Of a stretch of DNA of 64,000 bases, positions 17,097-27,889 are shown piece after piece. The first letter of the stretch is position 1. Each line of letters begins with the position of its first letter. Source of the stretch: Thermodesulfovibrio thiophilus DSM 17215 (lineage in GTDB: Bacteria; Nitrospirota; Thermodesulfovibrionia; Thermodesulfovibrionales; Thermodesulfovibrionaceae); the NCBI RefSeq assembly GCF_000423865.1, contig NZ_AUIU01000013.1:170133-234132 (forward strand), given 5' to 3'. Position numbers and translations under genes: made by a program. The notes beneath the pieces are model-generated. The model saw nothing but the letters and a program-made list of their open reading frames with translations. It did no database searches and was not told where the DNA came from.

Positions 17097-19116
17097 CTTC
17101 AACTTCCTTCAAAATAGGTAATTTTATTATTTCATCAACTGTTACAGGAAGTTTTCTCTGCCAGTTTGGATATTCCATGATAGTTCCTGGAAAGTTTGCC
17201 TGTTCTTCCATGAAAAGCAAATCTTCAGGATACATAAGAAAATATCTTGATTGAGTATTGGCAAGAAATTTTATTATGGCAAAAAGTAGTTCTTCCATTT
17301 CAGACTTTGAATTATCAGGAAGATTTTGAAGTTCTTTTATCAATCCCTCATTGTTTAAAAGGTTGATAATTTTTTCTTTGTCCCTTTGTCTTTCTGATAA
17401 AGCTTCCTCTACCTGAGACTCATTGAAGATGGAGAATTGCTTTCTAAGTTTAATATCCCTTGCATTCCAAAATCCTCTGAGTGTGGGTAAGTCATGAGTG
17501 GTTATACTGCACAGAGCATCTACTGGATAAAGATGCGATGATTTATATGCAGAACCATCTTTTTCAAAATAAAATACCTTCCATGAACATATTTTCCTCT
17601 TAATTAACTCGTTTTTCATCCATTCCTCTGCTGTTCCAAGGTCTTCTCCAATAACTCCTGTTCTGTTTAACTGACTTTCAAGAGCAATAATACCAAGCAA
17701 ATCTTTCCATGGATATTTTACATATGCGCCCTGTTCAGGATTACTGTCTTCAGGTATCCAGAAAGCTCTAAATAGCCCTAGAGCATGGTCAATTCTTAAT
17801 AAAGAACTGTTCATGTTGCATTTTAAGAGTTTTATAAAAGGAATATACGCCTGGTCTTTTAGTTTAAATGGGATAACAGGTGGAAATCCCCATTTCTGGC
17901 CATTTGGGTTAAAATCATCTGGTGGTGCACCATGTTCTGAAGAAAGAGCATATATTTCCTGATTAATCCAGACATCAAAGCTTGATTTAATTGAACCAAA
18001 AGCGATATCCATGCATAAATTGTATTGTTTAAAACTATCGATCTCTTCATCTATAAGCCATTGAAGATATTGATAAAAAAGAACTTCTTTTTCATTTTCC
18101 TGATAAATTCTGTCAATGCTCTCTTTTTCGGGCTTTCTGAATTTTTGCTCCCAGTTTTGCCAGTTTTTCCCCAGTTCTTCCCTTAAAAAACAAAAAATAG
18201 AAAAAGATTTTAAATCTTCTCTTATAAGGGGATGAAGTTTATTTTTATAGTCAATAAAATTATTTACCTTTTGTGGCTCATTAATGTAATTTTTATAAAA
18301 TAGTTCAAATTCAGTTCTGAGAGCTCGCATTTTGTCCTGCCATACATTGGAATAATTAAAAAATTTTTCATCTTTTTCTCTGACAGGACATCTGGAGATG
18401 TAAAGAGGTGTTTTAAACTGTCTTGATATGGAGGAGTAAGGACTAATGCCGTATAAATCATTAGGATCATTTAAATGTAGAGGATTGATACTGATAAATC
18501 CTCCCTTGCCATCTACATATTTTGATATATATTTTAGGTGAGAGAAATCTCCCTCCCTTTTATCTCCTCTCAGACTCCATAGATTGCAGTGCAGTCCCCA
18601 TGTTTTATTTTGAAATGGAATGAAGCAATTCTCCGGCACGACTATCAATAAGCTTTCTTTATTGAATTCTTTTGAAAAAAGACACATCTTGTAGTATCCA
18701 ATGGATAATAAAGGGATTGAAACATTGTATTTAAAATAAGTCCCATTTTCAAAAATTCTACATTCATCTTTATGTAAGGCTTCAGAATTTAAATGCAAAA
18801 ACATAGGTTCGGATTCATTGCCTGAATCTTTAAAAGGAACAATTTCAATGTAATCAACATGTTGATTTTCTTTTAAATAAATATGTATTGTAGAACCTGG
18901 TTCAATTACATAAACAGGTTCTACAGAATTTTTCCATGGATAGCTGTCAAAATAATTAATCCATTTTATAAGGATTTCTTTATCAAGCCTGAACCCCATG
19001 GAAGAAATTAATCCTGTTTTTGTCTCAAGAGAGATATCAATGCGTTCGCCTTTATAGTTGTAATACGATGGAAGTATTCCAACTAAATCAGAAAGCCTAC
19101 ATATCAATTGTTTCAT
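17056..19116 (-). CDS. malQ: 4-alpha-glucanotransferase (amylomaltase, GH77)
   Basis: A 686-residue enzyme that transfers alpha-1,4-glucan segments between maltodextrins. I choose ATG 19116 ([20 protein letters not shown]), the usual GH77 start; an upstream ATG at 19170 would overlap the ABC gene by 74 bases. GH77 motifs are clear: nucleophile region [15 protein letters not shown], acid/base [10 protein letters not shown], and [13 protein letters not shown]. The N-terminal region of about 160 residues before the barrel resembles the E. coli MalQ extension. It is the last gene after an ABC transporter of nitrate/taurine type, an odd partnership, and points to glycogen turnover. Confidence 0.92.
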   Translation of the reverse strand: MKQLICRLSDLVGILPSYYNYKGERIDISLETKTGLISSMGFRLDKEILIKWINYFDSYPWKNSVEPVYVIEPGSTIHIYLKENQHVDYIEIVPFKDSGNESEPMFLHLNSEALHKDECRIFENGTYFKYNVSIPLLSIGYYKMCLFSKEFNKESLLIVVPENCFIPFQNKTWGLHCNLWSLRGDKREGDFSHLKYISKYVDGKGGFISINPLHLNDPNDLYGISPYSSISRQFKTPLYISRCPVREKDEKFFNYSNVWQDKMRALRTEFELFYKNYINEPQKVNNFIDYKNKLHPLIREDLKSFSIFCFLREELGKNWQNWEQKFRKPEKESIDRIYQENEKEVLFYQYLQWLIDEEIDSFKQYNLCMDIAFGSIKSSFDVWINQEIYALSSEHGAPPDDFNPNGQKWGFPPVIPFKLKDQAYIPFIKLLKCNMNSSLLRIDHALGLFRAFWIPEDSNPEQGAYVKYPWKDLLGIIALESQLNRTGVIGEDLGTAEEWMKNELIKRKICSWKVFYFEKDGSAYKSSHLYPVDALCSITTHDLPTLRGFWNARDIKLRKQFSIFNESQVEEALSERQRDKEKIINLLNNEGLIKELQNLPDNSKSEMEELLFAIIKFLANTQSRYFLMYPEDLLFMEEQANFPGTIMEYPNWQRKLPVTVDEIIKLPILKEVEAILKEAGRFHSLD

Positions 19117-20389
19117 TTTCTTCAAGATAAAGCTCTCCTGCATCATAGTCATACGCAAAAAGTTCTGCATATCTACCCCAATCTATAGCTGTCTCAAGCT
19201 GATTCCAGGCTTCTTCCGGTGTGAAGTGATTTTTAAGAATATCAATAAAAAATTCCTCAGAAACCCTGTGTTTTGAAATTGTTGAAAGAACTTGAACGAT
19301 CTGCTTTATCAGTTGGACATTCTGTAAAGCAGCTTCTTTGAATATTTCCTTTTTTTCAAGAGTATCAGCTTGTGCCCATTTTCCCCCTTTCTCAGTAAGA
19401 ATAAAATCTCCTTCTTTTATTTCTCCAAAATCAAGTATTACAGAGGCTTCTATCAAGGGGAAGATATCATCAAGTTCCATGCTAAGTTCAGAACTGAGAG
19501 CATAGATGTCAACCCTGCCACCCTTGTCATGAACAAGTTCAATAAGTCCGGCAATTGCACCAACTTTTGCATGAGGAAGAAATTGATACCTGCCAGCAGC
19601 AAGCATCATAGGAATCTCCTCTGGAGGTTTTATAAGTATTGTATATATTTTATCAAGCAAGAATTTGAAATCTCTTGAGTTTTTATCTCTAGGATAGGGA
19701 AGCTCTAGAGGTATTTGAGCTTTAACTCTCCCAGGATTATGGCTTAAGACTACAGCCCGAGATGACATGCTTACAGCTTCTTCAATGTTATGCGTAACTA
19801 AAACTATGGCTTTTGCTGGCATTTTACCTTCTCTCCACAAGTCAATAATATCACCACGCAGATTATCCGCTGTCAGAACATCCAGTGCTGAAAAAGGTTC
19901 ATCCATAAGGAGAAGCTCAGGTTCAACAGCCAGTGCTCTTGCAATTCCAACTCTCTGCCTCATTCCACCGCTTAATTCTCGGGGATAGGCATCTTCAAAT
20001 CCATCAAGCCCGACCAGGTCAATTGCCCGTATTGCTTTTGCATTGATCTCTTCATCATTTAGGCCCTGTCCAACCAGACCTACTCTTACATTTTCAAGAA
20101 CATTAAACCACGGAAATAGAGCAAAACTCTGAAATACAACAGCTATTCGGGCATCAGCTTTCTTAAGAGGAATTCCCTTGTATAAAACCTTTCCTTCAGT
20201 AGGTTCAATAATCCCCGCCATAATTCTTAAAAGAGTTGACTTTCCAGCGCCTGATTGTCCAAGAATTGAAACAAAATCACCAGAAAATATGTTCAGATTA
20301 ATATTATCAAGAACAGTAATGTCTCTTCCTTTGCCAATCAGAAAGGATTTTTTAACATTTTTTAATTCAAGAATGACTTCTTTTGCCAT
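19097..20389 (-). CDS. ABC transporter ATPase, NitT/TauT type with C-terminal AAA-associated domain
   Basis: A 430-residue ATPase. Residues 1-260 are the nucleotide-binding domain (GQSGAGKST Walker [16 protein letters not shown] signature, [13 protein letters not shown]alker B), closest in style to nitrate, sulfonate and taurine importers. The remaining 170 residues ([20 protein letters not shown] and [20 protein letters not shown]) match the AAA-associated C-terminal domain often found on such ATPases, probably a regulatory winged-helix-like domain. The double permease is encoded 42 bases upstream; no substrate-binding protein is present nearby, so the substrate cannot be named. Confidence 0.88.
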   Translation of the reverse strand: MAKEVILELKNVKKSFLIGKGRDITVLDNINLNIFSGDFVSILGQSGAGKSTLLRIMAGIIEPTEGKVLYKGIPLKKADARIAVVFQSFALFPWFNVLENVRVGLVGQGLNDEEINAKAIRAIDLVGLDGFEDAYPRELSGGMRQRVGIARALAVEPELLLMDEPFSALDVLTADNLRGDIIDLWREGKMPAKAIVLVTHNIEEAVSMSSRAVVLSHNPGRVKAQIPLELPYPRDKNSRDFKFLLDKIYTILIKPPEEIPMMLAAGRYQFLPHAKVGAIAGLIELVHDKGGRVDIYALSSELSMELDDIFPLIEASVILDFGEIKEGDFILTEKGGKWAQADTLEKKEIFKEAALQNVQLIKQIVQVLSTISKHRVSEEFFIDILKNHFTPEEAWNQLETAIDWGRYAELFAYDYDAGELYLEENETIDM

Positions 20390-20431
20390 TTCAACTCCTT
20401 TCTGTTATTATTAGTATCACCAAGAACCTAC

Positions 20432-22144
20432 TTATTCAAGAAGGTATTTTGTTTTAGCCAGAATAAAAAGTCTTTTCCAGACCAGTCGGTTAATGCCAAC
20501 AACAATTAAAGACATGAAACATGTTGAAATCAAGAGGAGTCCAAAATTTCCTGAAGCGCTCGATAAACTTATTAAAGCACCAAGCCCTGCTGCGTGCATT
20601 ATTTTGCCACCAAAAGAGACATACTCGCTTACAATTGTAGCATTCCATGCACCTCCAGATGCAGTAATCAATCCTGTAACAAGATAAGGGAATATACCTG
20701 GAAGTATAAGAATTTTCCATTTTCTGATTCCCTTAATCCCATATACTCTGGAAATTTCAATTAAGTCTTTGGGAATGGCAGATGCTCCAGCAATTATATT
20801 AAAAAGAAGATACCACTGTGTGCCAAGAAGCATTAAAAACACAGCACCTATATCAAGACTTCCTCCAAGTTTAATAAGCAAAAGAAGAATAACAGGGAAA
20901 ATTGCTGTAGCTGGAACGCTTGCTGCTATTTGAACAATTCCCTGTAGCATTTTTGCGGCTCTTGGATTTAAGCCAATATAAACACCAACTGGAAGAGTCC
21001 ATGCAAGAGCTATTAAAAGAGCTACAGAAACCCTGAGCAAGGAATAAAATGCTGATTTTATTATAGTTAAAATATTATCAAGACTAACAGATGAGACTAT
21101 TGAAGAAGCCTTTAAAATCGCCCAGATAATTATAATTGAAATAACCATTAACAAAATGAGTCCTAGGGCTTTACTTATTTTATTCATAACAGGATTCCCG
21201 GATAAAATGAACTCTCTGTAACTGAATTTTTCTATCTTATTAATCGCGTTGTTTAATGTGTCAACAACTTTCTTAATAAAAACAGAACCTGAAAAAATAT
21301 TAAAAATTAAAGACTCTCTTTCCTCTTCAGGAGGAACTGTTTCAATTCTGAACTTTTGACACCATACAATAAGAGGTCGCCAGATAAAAAGGTCGATGAT
21401 AATTATTAATAGAATCATCATACCAAGTCCATACATTACATATTCAATATTGCCGGAGTTGGCTGCTATTTGAATATATGAACCAAGACCGGGCAGTCTG
21501 AAATCTCTATCTTCAAGAACAAACATTTCACATGCCATTAGAAAAAACCAGCCTCCAGCCACACTCATCATACTATTCCAGATAAGTCCAATAGCACTAA
21601 AAGGAAGGTCAAGCCTGAGGAATTTTGAAAACTTGTTGAACTTGAAAACTTTAACCACCTCTCTCATTTCTTTTGGAATTGTACTTATTGAGTGATAAAA
21701 GCTGAAAGTCATATTCCATACCTGACCAGTAAAAATAAGAAGAATGCAGGCAAGTTCAAGGCCTATTCTTTTTCCGGGGAAAAGGGCTATCATAGCTAAA
21801 ACAACTCCTGGCAGAAAAGAAAGCACAGGGATGGATTGAAGGATATCAAGTAGAGGAATCATTATTTTTTCATGAATTTTGGTTCTTGATGCAGTATATC
21901 CATACCATATTGAGAAAACAAGAGATAAAAGATAGGCAGAAAAAATTCTAGCAACAGATTGTAGAGCGTATTGCGGAATATTTGACGGATTTAAATTTAT
22001 TTCTAGTGTTCTGTCATAAGGTGTTCCCCATTCAGATGCAATATATATTAAGAATGAAAGAATACCTAGAATGATAAGAAATACAACTATATCAATTAAT
22101 CTTACCTTGAATGTTTCAGCAGGAATAGAGATGGGTATTTTCAT
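20432..22144 (-). CDS. ABC transporter permease, fused double BPD module (NitT/TauT type)
   Basis: A 570-residue inner-membrane protein with two binding-protein-dependent permease modules in one chain, about residues 60-260 and 360-560, each with five or six hydrophobic segments. EAA coupling loops are visible as IPKEMREVVKVFKFNKFSK and IPKDLIEISRVYGIKGIRKW. One chain therefore replaces the usual homodimer. It starts with a GGAGAG Shine-Dalgarno and is followed by its ATPase. Homologues are often labelled anion or sulfonate transporters, but the substrate is unproven. Confidence 0.87.
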   Translation of the reverse strand: MKIPISIPAETFKVRLIDIVVFLIILGILSFLIYIASEWGTPYDRTLEINLNPSNIPQYALQSVARIFSAYLLSLVFSIWYGYTASRTKIHEKIMIPLLDILQSIPVLSFLPGVVLAMIALFPGKRIGLELACILLIFTGQVWNMTFSFYHSISTIPKEMREVVKVFKFNKFSKFLRLDLPFSAIGLIWNSMMSVAGGWFFLMACEMFVLEDRDFRLPGLGSYIQIAANSGNIEYVMYGLGMMILLIIIIDLFIWRPLIVWCQKFRIETVPPEEERESLIFNIFSGSVFIKKVVDTLNNAINKIEKFSYREFILSGNPVMNKISKALGLILLMVISIIIIWAILKASSIVSSVSLDNILTIIKSAFYSLLRVSVALLIALAWTLPVGVYIGLNPRAAKMLQGIVQIAASVPATAIFPVILLLLIKLGGSLDIGAVFLMLLGTQWYLLFNIIAGASAIPKDLIEISRVYGIKGIRKWKILILPGIFPYLVTGLITASGGAWNATIVSEYVSFGGKIMHAAGLGALISLSSASGNFGLLLISTCFMSLIVVGINRLVWKRLFILAKTKYLLE

Positions 22145-22347
22145 TTTATACTCTCCGGAAACGAAATCTAAATCTTTGCATTATAAAACAATAGATTCAA
22201 AAAATTACAGTAATAATTCTATTTAATTCTATAACATATAATAAATACTCAATAATTTCTGACAAATGAGTCCACAGACTTTAACGCAATATGCTTTTTA
22301 TTCTCTTTAAGCAAAGAATTGTTTAAATTATTGACCAAATATAATAT

Positions 22348-22368
22348 ATTGATATAGATTAACTCAAT
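22348..22368 (+). promoter_or_regulatory. HAIR-like HspR operator before dnaJ
   Basis: ATTGATA-N7-ACTCAAT matches the 7-7-7 layout of the HspR-associated inverted repeat (CTTGAGT-N7-ACTCAAG); the right half is 6 of 7. Its left half is also the -35 box TTGATA, so HspR binding would block polymerase. The window encodes an HspR homologue in the same operon. Confidence 0.65.
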
Positions 22369-22378
22369 ATGTTATGAT
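22349..22378 (+). promoter_or_regulatory. Promoter of dnaJ-hspR-clpB-hsp20
   Basis: TTGATA (22349-22354), 18-base spacer, TATGAT (22373-22378). The standard six-base discriminator places +1 exactly on the A of the dnaJ ATG, and no Shine-Dalgarno is present, so the transcript may be leaderless. Confidence 0.6.
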
Positions 22379-22384
22379 GAACTT

Positions 22385-23452
22385 ATGGAAAATAAAGATT
22401 ACTATAAAATTCTTGGTGTTAATAAAGACGCTTCACAGGAGGATATTAAAAAGGCTTATCGCAAGCTTGCAAGGAAGTATCATCCTGATTTAAACCCGGG
22501 GAACAAAGAGGCTGAAGAAAAATTTAAAGAGATTAATGAAGCTTACGCAGTCCTAAGTGACCCTAAGAAGAGAGAGGAATATGACAGAGGTGGCAGCTTT
22601 GATTTTAAAGGCTTTGACTTTGGAGGATATGATTTTACAAGAGATTTTGACTTAGGAGATATTTTTGGGGATCTCTTTGGCGAAACTTTTCGTTCTACTC
22701 AAACTATTCATGCCAGAGGTGAAGATATTATTATTCCAGTTACTCTGACTTTCGAGGAAGCTTACAATGGAACAATCAAGCCAATTACATATCAAAGATA
22801 TATAGAATGTAACACCTGTCATGGAAGCGGTGCAGATTCTGTTGATATTTGTAAGAGATGTGGTGGAACTGGAAAAATTCAGACTTCACGAGGATTTTTC
22901 AGAGCCAGTCAGATATGTCCTCAATGTGGTGGAACTGGTAAGATTGCAGCATCTAAATGCAAAAATTGCGGAGGATTGGGCAGGATTTTAACTACTGAGA
23001 CAGTTAAGGCAAAGATTCCTGCTGGAGTTGATACTGGTTCGAATGTCAAGGTTAAAGGATATGGAAATGCCGGAAGAGGTGGAGCTTTATATGGGGATTT
23101 AATCCTTGAGGTTACAGTTGTTTCTCATCCTTTATTCACAAGAAAGGGTGATGATATATATCTTGATATTCCTGTGACAGTTGTTGAGGCGGCTTTAGGG
23201 GCAAAAATTGATGTACCCACTCCAGATGGACATACAGTCAAAATGAAAATACCTGAAGGCACTCAGTGCGGGCAGAAGTTCAGAATTTCTGGAAAAGGCT
23301 TTCCTTCTCCAACAGGAAGTAAAAGAGGAGATATGTATGTTGTAGTGAAAATTGTTGTGCCAAAAGGGTTAACTGTAAATGATAAGGAACAGATTAAGAA
23401 AATTGAGCAACTATATAAAGAAAATCCGAGAGATGCAATGTTAAGGAGGTAA
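22385..23452 (+). CDS. dnaJ: Chaperone protein DnaJ
   Basis: A 355-residue Hsp40 co-chaperone that stimulates DnaK ATPase. J domain at 1-70 with the HPD motif ([12 protein letters not shown]), a Gly/Phe-rich segment (about 75-110), four CxxCxGxG-type zinc motifs ([32 protein letters not shown]) and the C-terminal substrate domains. Somewhat shorter than E. coli DnaJ (376). It heads a heat-shock operon with hspR two bases downstream; dnaK and grpE are not in the window. Confidence 0.95.
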   Translation: MENKDYYKILGVNKDASQEDIKKAYRKLARKYHPDLNPGNKEAEEKFKEINEAYAVLSDPKKREEYDRGGSFDFKGFDFGGYDFTRDFDLGDIFGDLFGETFRSTQTIHARGEDIIIPVTLTFEEAYNGTIKPITYQRYIECNTCHGSGADSVDICKRCGGTGKIQTSRGFFRASQICPQCGGTGKIAASKCKNCGGLGRILTTETVKAKIPAGVDTGSNVKVKGYGNAGRGGALYGDLILEVTVVSHPLFTRKGDDIYLDIPVTVVEAALGAKIDVPTPDGHTVKMKIPEGTQCGQKFRISGKGFPSPTGSKRGDMYVVVKIVVPKGLTVNDKEQIKKIEQLYKENPRDAMLRR

Positions 23453-23454
23453 AG

Positions 23455-23793
23455 ATGAAGCAGGATGAAAAATTATATATGATTAGCATGGTCTGCAAAC
23501 TTCTTAACGTGCATCCTCAAACTCTGAGATGTTATGAAAGAGAAGGATTTATAAAACCAAAGAGAATTAAAAGACAGAGAGTTTATACTGATGAAGACCT
23601 TGAAAGGCTCAATTTTGTTATCAGGCTTACAAAGGAATTTGGTGTTAATAGAGCCGGAGTGGATATTATTCTCAGAATGCGAGACAGAATGCAAATTTTA
23701 GAACAATTTATGCACGAAATGTTTCGTTATCTTGATGAAGATATAAAGGAAACAATAGAAAAAAGAATGAAAAAGTTTTTTGAAGAAATTTAA
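23455..23793 (+). CDS. hspR: MerR-family heat-shock repressor HspR
   Basis: A 112-residue regulator. The N-terminal MerR-type winged helix (YMISMVCKLLNVHPQTLRCYEREGFIKP) and the following RVYTDEDLERLNFVIRLTKEFGVN are characteristic of HspR, which represses its own chaperone operon by binding HAIR sequences with help from DnaK. A short coiled-coil forms the C-terminus. It lies between dnaJ and clpB, as in other HspR operons, with an AAGGAGG ribosome site overlapping the dnaJ stop. Confidence 0.9.
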   Translation: MKQDEKLYMISMVCKLLNVHPQTLRCYEREGFIKPKRIKRQRVYTDEDLERLNFVIRLTKEFGVNRAGVDIILRMRDRMQILEQFMHEMFRYLDEDIKETIEKRMKKFFEEI

Positions 23794-23805
23794 GGAGGTT
23801 TAACA

Positions 23806-26436
23806 ATGAGATTCGACAAGTTGACCTATAAAACTCAGGAAGCAATTAGAGATGCTCAAAAAATTGCTTCTCAATATGGTAATCAACAGATCGATGTAGA
23901 GCATCTTATGTATGCATTGCTTGAGGATAGCGAAGGACTTGTAACCCGAATTCTCAAAGAATGCGGAGCGGATTTACATGCTATAAAAGAAGATTTAAAG
24001 AAAGCGATAGACAAATTTCCAAAAATACATGGTACACAGCCACTTGAACAGATATATATCACCCAGAGACTCAATCAGCTTTTTGAAAAAGCTGAGCAAG
24101 AGGCTCAACATCTTAAAGATGAATACATTAGTGTGGAACATCTTCTTATAGCTTTATTTGATATTGGAGGTCCTGCACTTGATGCAATAAAGAAACAGAC
24201 TATAACCCGACAAAAAGTTCTGGATACAATGAGAGCAATTCGTGGTGTACATCAAGTAACTGACCCCAATCCTGAGGAAAAGTATCAGTCATTGGTTCGT
24301 TATGGAAAAAATCTCACAGAACTCGCCAGAAAGGGTAAATTAGATCCTGTTATTGGAAGAGATGAGGAAATCAGAAGAGTTGTGCAGGTTTTAAGTCGTA
24401 GGACAAAAAATAATCCTGTGCTTATTGGTGATCCAGGAGTTGGTAAAACAGCCATTGTTGAAGGACTTGCACAGAGAATAGTTGCCGGTGATGTTCCAGA
24501 GTCCTTGCGGGATAAAGAATTAATTGCTCTTGATATAGGATCACTTCTTGCAGGCGCGAAGTATCGTGGAGAGTTTGAAGAAAGACTAAAAGCTGTGTTA
24601 AAGGAAATCACACAGTCAGAAGGTAAAATTATCACATTTATAGATGAACTTCATACTCTGGTCGGTGCTGGTGCTGCGGAAGGAGCGGTTGACGCTGCTA
24701 ATATGCTTAAACCAGCGCTTGCTCGTGGAGAACTCCGCTGTATAGGTGCTACAACAGTTACTGAATACAGAAAATACATTGAAAAAGATCCTGCACTTGA
24801 AAGAAGATTTCAGCCTATTTTAGTAAAAGAACCATCTGTTGAAGAGACCATATCAATTCTGAGAGGGCTTAAAGAAAGATACGAGGTTCATCATGGTGTA
24901 AAGATAAAAGACTCTGCACTTGTTGCTGCTGCAGTTCTTTCGCACAGATACATTACTGATCGATATCTTCCTGACAAAGCAATTGACCTTATAGATGAAG
25001 CAGCTGCGAAGCTTAGAATGGAGATTGATAGCATGCCAATTGAGCTTGATGAAATAGAACGTAAGCTCAGACAGCTTGAGATAGAGCGTCAGGCATTAAG
25101 CAAGGAACCAACTGAGGATGCAAAGGAGAAGATAGAAAAAATTTCTCAGGAAATAGAAGAACTTCTTGTCAAGAAGGAGCAGTTAAGCAAACAGTGGCAG
25201 GCTGAAAAAGAGATTATTTTAAAAATTCGTGAGATTAAGGCAGAAATCGAACAGGTACGTATTGCCTCTGAACAGGCCGAGCGTCAGGGAGATTTAACAA
25301 GGGCTGCTGAGTTGAGATATGGCAGACTGATTGAACTACAGAAGGCACTTGAACAGGAAAACGTCAGGCTTAAGGAGATTCAGGGCAAAAGGAAGATGCT
25401 CAAAGAAGAGGTTGATGAGGAGGATATTGCAGAAGTTGTTGCCAAGTGGACAGGAATTCCTGTTAAAAGACTCCTTGAAAGTGAGACCCAAAAACTTCTA
25501 AAGATGGAGGAAAGATTACGTGAAAGAGTTGTTGGTCAGGATGAGGCAATTATTGCAGTATCAAATGCAATAAGAAGAGCAAGAGCAGGATTACAGGATC
25601 CGAATCGTCCGATTGGTTCATTTATGTTTCTTGGCCCAACAGGAGTTGGTAAAACAGAGCTTGCGAAGGCGCTTGCAGAGTTTCTCTTTGATGATGAAAA
25701 TGCCATGATTCGTATTGATATGTCTGAGTATCAGGAACGTCATACAGTAAGTCGTCTTATAGGCGCACCTCCTGGTTATGTTGGATATGAAGAAGGTGGA
25801 CAGCTTACTGAAGCTGTGCGGAGACGTCCTTACAGTGTTGTTCTTTTTGATGAGGTTGAAAAGGCTCATCCTGAAGTTTTCAATGTATTTTTACAGATTC
25901 TTGATGATGGACGTCTTACTGATGGACATGGAAGAGTTGTTGATTTTAGAAATACAATTATAATAATGACATCAAATATCGGAAGTAGTCATATTCAGGA
26001 GTTTCTGGAACATGGTGGAACAGAGCACTGGCAGGATCTTAAGAAGGATTTGAGAAAAAGAATAACAGATGATCTAAGAGCATTTTTCAGACCTGAATTT
26101 TTAAACAGAATTGATGAAATAATAATATTCAATCCACTGAGCAAGGAAGTAATGAAAGATATTATTGAAATTCAGATAAAGAGAATTAAACAATATCTCA
26201 AAAATCGCAAAATTGACATTGTTCTTACAGAGCAGGCTAAAGAATATCTTGCAAGAATTGGTTATGATCCAGTTTACGGAGCAAGACCTTTAAGAAGGAT
26301 ATTACAGAAGGAGATTCTCGATTCACTTGCTATAAAATTAATTGAGGGTGTATTTAAAGAAGGTGATACTGTAGAAGTAGATTTCAAAGATGGTAAAATA
26401 ATATTTGAACGGATTGTGTTAGCAGAGACAGCCTAA
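23806..26436 (+). CDS. clpB: ATP-dependent disaggregase ClpB
   Basis: An 876-residue Hsp100 that extracts polypeptides from aggregates with DnaK/DnaJ. Two Clp-N repeats (1-145), first AAA+ domain with GDPGVGKT and ELHTLVGAG, the long middle coiled-coil (about 410-530, which separates ClpB from ClpA/C), second AAA+ domain with [16 protein letters not shown] and [16 protein letters not shown], then the D2 small domain. Full family length, no defect seen. Good AAGGAGG ribosome site 12 bases after hspR. Confidence 0.97.
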   Translation: MRFDKLTYKTQEAIRDAQKIASQYGNQQIDVEHLMYALLEDSEGLVTRILKECGADLHAIKEDLKKAIDKFPKIHGTQPLEQIYITQRLNQLFEKAEQEAQHLKDEYISVEHLLIALFDIGGPALDAIKKQTITRQKVLDTMRAIRGVHQVTDPNPEEKYQSLVRYGKNLTELARKGKLDPVIGRDEEIRRVVQVLSRRTKNNPVLIGDPGVGKTAIVEGLAQRIVAGDVPESLRDKELIALDIGSLLAGAKYRGEFEERLKAVLKEITQSEGKIITFIDELHTLVGAGAAEGAVDAANMLKPALARGELRCIGATTVTEYRKYIEKDPALERRFQPILVKEPSVEETISILRGLKERYEVHHGVKIKDSALVAAAVLSHRYITDRYLPDKAIDLIDEAAAKLRMEIDSMPIELDEIERKLRQLEIERQALSKEPTEDAKEKIEKISQEIEELLVKKEQLSKQWQAEKEIILKIREIKAEIEQVRIASEQAERQGDLTRAAELRYGRLIELQKALEQENVRLKEIQGKRKMLKEEVDEEDIAEVVAKWTGIPVKRLLESETQKLLKMEERLRERVVGQDEAIIAVSNAIRRARAGLQDPNRPIGSFMFLGPTGVGKTELAKALAEFLFDDENAMIRIDMSEYQERHTVSRLIGAPPGYVGYEEGGQLTEAVRRRPYSVVLFDEVEKAHPEVFNVFLQILDDGRLTDGHGRVVDFRNTIIIMTSNIGSSHIQEFLEHGGTEHWQDLKKDLRKRITDDLRAFFRPEFLNRIDEIIIFNPLSKEVMKDIIEIQIKRIKQYLKNRKIDIVLTEQAKEYLARIGYDPVYGARPLRRILQKEILDSLAIKLIEGVFKEGDTVEVDFKDGKIIFERIVLAETA

Positions 26437-26458
26437 ATAAAATTTTAGGAGGTATATC

Positions 26459-26908
26459 ATGTCTATTGTAAAATGGAGTCCCTTAAAAGAAATTGAAGAG
26501 ATGAGAAAAGAAATGGACAGACTTTTTGAAGAATTTCTTTCTCCTATAAGACGTAAAAGAGCAGCAACTACAGAAGGTGTTATTTCACCAAATATTGATA
26601 TTTTTGAGAAAGGAAATGAAGTAGTTATTCAGGTGGAAATTCCAGGTGTTGAGAAAGAAGATATAGATTTAACCATTACAGATGACAGACTTATAATTAA
26701 AGGAGAAGTTAAAAAACCTGAGGGTATTTCTGATGATGATTATGTTCTAAATGAAAGAAGCTTTGGACCTTTTTCAAGAACTATTAGTTTACCTATGGAT
26801 GTTGATAAAGCTTCAGTTAAAGCAAATTTAAAAAATGGGATTCTCGAGATTGTCATTTTAAGAAAAGAGCAGGCAAGACCAAAAGAGATAAAAATTCAAC
26901 TCGAGTAA
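26459..26908 (+). CDS. Small heat-shock protein, Hsp20/alpha-crystallin family
   Basis: A 149-residue holdase that keeps unfolding proteins soluble for ClpB and DnaK. The alpha-crystallin domain spans about 45-140, with NIDIFEKGNEVVIQVEIPGV, the GPFSRTISLPMDVD strand and the conserved A-x-x-x-N-G-I-L motif (VKANLKNGILEIVI). AGGAGG ribosome site. Last gene of the HspR operon, followed by a hairpin terminator. Confidence 0.95.
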   Translation: MSIVKWSPLKEIEEMRKEMDRLFEEFLSPIRRKRAATTEGVISPNIDIFEKGNEVVIQVEIPGVEKEDIDLTITDDRLIIKGEVKKPEGISDDDYVLNERSFGPFSRTISLPMDVDKASVKANLKNGILEIVILRKEQARPKEIKIQLE

Positions 26909-26933
26909 AGCACAGCTTATAAAGTTTAAATTT

Positions 26934-26963
26934 CATTGTCCGCTTCAACTGGAGCGGACAATG
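26934..26963. terminator. Shared terminator hairpin between hsp20 and nusB
   Basis: A perfect 11-bp stem (CATTGTCCGCT / AGCGGACAATG) with an 8-base loop. The right arm is inside the last codons of nusB, whose stop is at 26945. A T-rich tail on the plus strand serves hsp20; the other side is AT-rich. Confidence 0.75.
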
Positions 26964-27388
26964 CTCTCTTCTTTTGCGATTTTATCAAGGATTCCGTTTA
27001 TAAATGCTGCACTTTGTTTTGTAGAGTACTTTTTAGCAATTTCTATAGCTTCATTGATTGTAACTTGGTATGGTATGTCTTGACGATATAATATTTCATA
27101 AATTGCGAATCTTAAAATATTTTTATCAATGGTAATGATGCGTTCCATATTCCATTTATTTGTATATTTTTGAATAATAGTATCAATAGTATCAATATGT
27201 TCTATTGTTCCTTCTATTAGTTTAGTTGTAAATGATTTAATATCATGGTCCTGTTCTTCATTTCTTTCCCAGAATTTTTCAAGTTCTTCCTGTAACAGGT
27301 TATAATCACTTATTTTTTCAGTATTTTCATTCATTTCACAGGCATATAGAAATTGTAAAACATATTCTCTTGCTTTTCTTCTTTTCAT
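26945..27388 (-). CDS. nusB: Transcription antitermination factor NusB
   Basis: A 147-residue all-helical protein that with NusE (S10) binds boxA in rRNA operons. It begins MKRRKAREYVLQFLYACEMN and ends with the family hallmark VTINEAIEIAKKYSTKQSAAFINGILDKIAKE (split here only in description). Position after ribH is a very common bacterial arrangement. The final codons lie in the hsp20 terminator hairpin. Confidence 0.95.
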   Translation of the reverse strand: MKRRKAREYVLQFLYACEMNENTEKISDYNLLQEELEKFWERNEEQDHDIKSFTTKLIEGTIEHIDTIDTIIQKYTNKWNMERIITIDKNILRFAIYEILYRQDIPYQVTINEAIEIAKKYSTKQSAAFINGILDKIAKEESIVRSS

Positions 27389-27412
27389 TATTGCTAATCC
27401 TGTGTGCCTGGT

Positions 27413-27877
27413 CTATTTCATCTGTTCTATTACTCTTGCCATTTCAATGGCTACCATGGCTGCATCCCAGCCTTTATTCCCAGCTTTTGAACCAGCTCTT
27501 TCTATTGCCTGTTCAATTGTATCCGCTGTAATAATACCGAAAGAAACAGGTATCCCGACTTCAAGACTAACAAGTGCGATTCCTTTAGATACTTCAGCGG
27601 CAATGTAGTCAAAATGAGGCGTTGCTCCTCTAATTAAAGTGCCCAGACAGATTACTGCATTAAACCTGCCAGACTGAGCTAACTTTTTTGCAACAAGAGG
27701 AATTTCAAATGAACCAGGAACTCGCACGGCTTCGATGTCACTTTCTTTTGCTCCATGTCTTATTAAGGCATCCAGTGCACCTTCCAGAAGTTTTGAAGTT
27801 ATAAATTCATTAAACCTGCTTACAACAATTCCAAATTTTAATCCTTGAGCTTCCAGCTTTCCTTCAATGATTTTCAT
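27413..27877 (-). CDS. ribH: 6,7-dimethyl-8-ribityllumazine synthase
   Basis: A 154-residue riboflavin-pathway enzyme that condenses 5-amino-6-ribitylaminouracil with dihydroxybutanone phosphate. Motifs include [42 protein letters not shown] (active-site His in the GxTxHxxY-like segment) and [16 protein letters not shown]. Family length. It follows rodA closely, with GGAGG as ribosome site, and precedes nusB; the other rib genes lie elsewhere. Confidence 0.95.
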   Translation of the reverse strand: MKIIEGKLEAQGLKFGIVVSRFNEFITSKLLEGALDALIRHGAKESDIEAVRVPGSFEIPLVAKKLAQSGRFNAVICLGTLIRGATPHFDYIAAEVSKGIALVSLEVGIPVSFGIITADTIEQAIERAGSKAGNKGWDAAMVAIEMARVIEQMK

Positions 27878-27889
27878 GATATCCTCCTT

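Noticed and set aside
19116..19170. Upstream ATG for malQ
   Set aside because: It lies deep in the ABC ATPase gene and adds residues that do not belong to GH77; ATG 19116 starts the family sequence.
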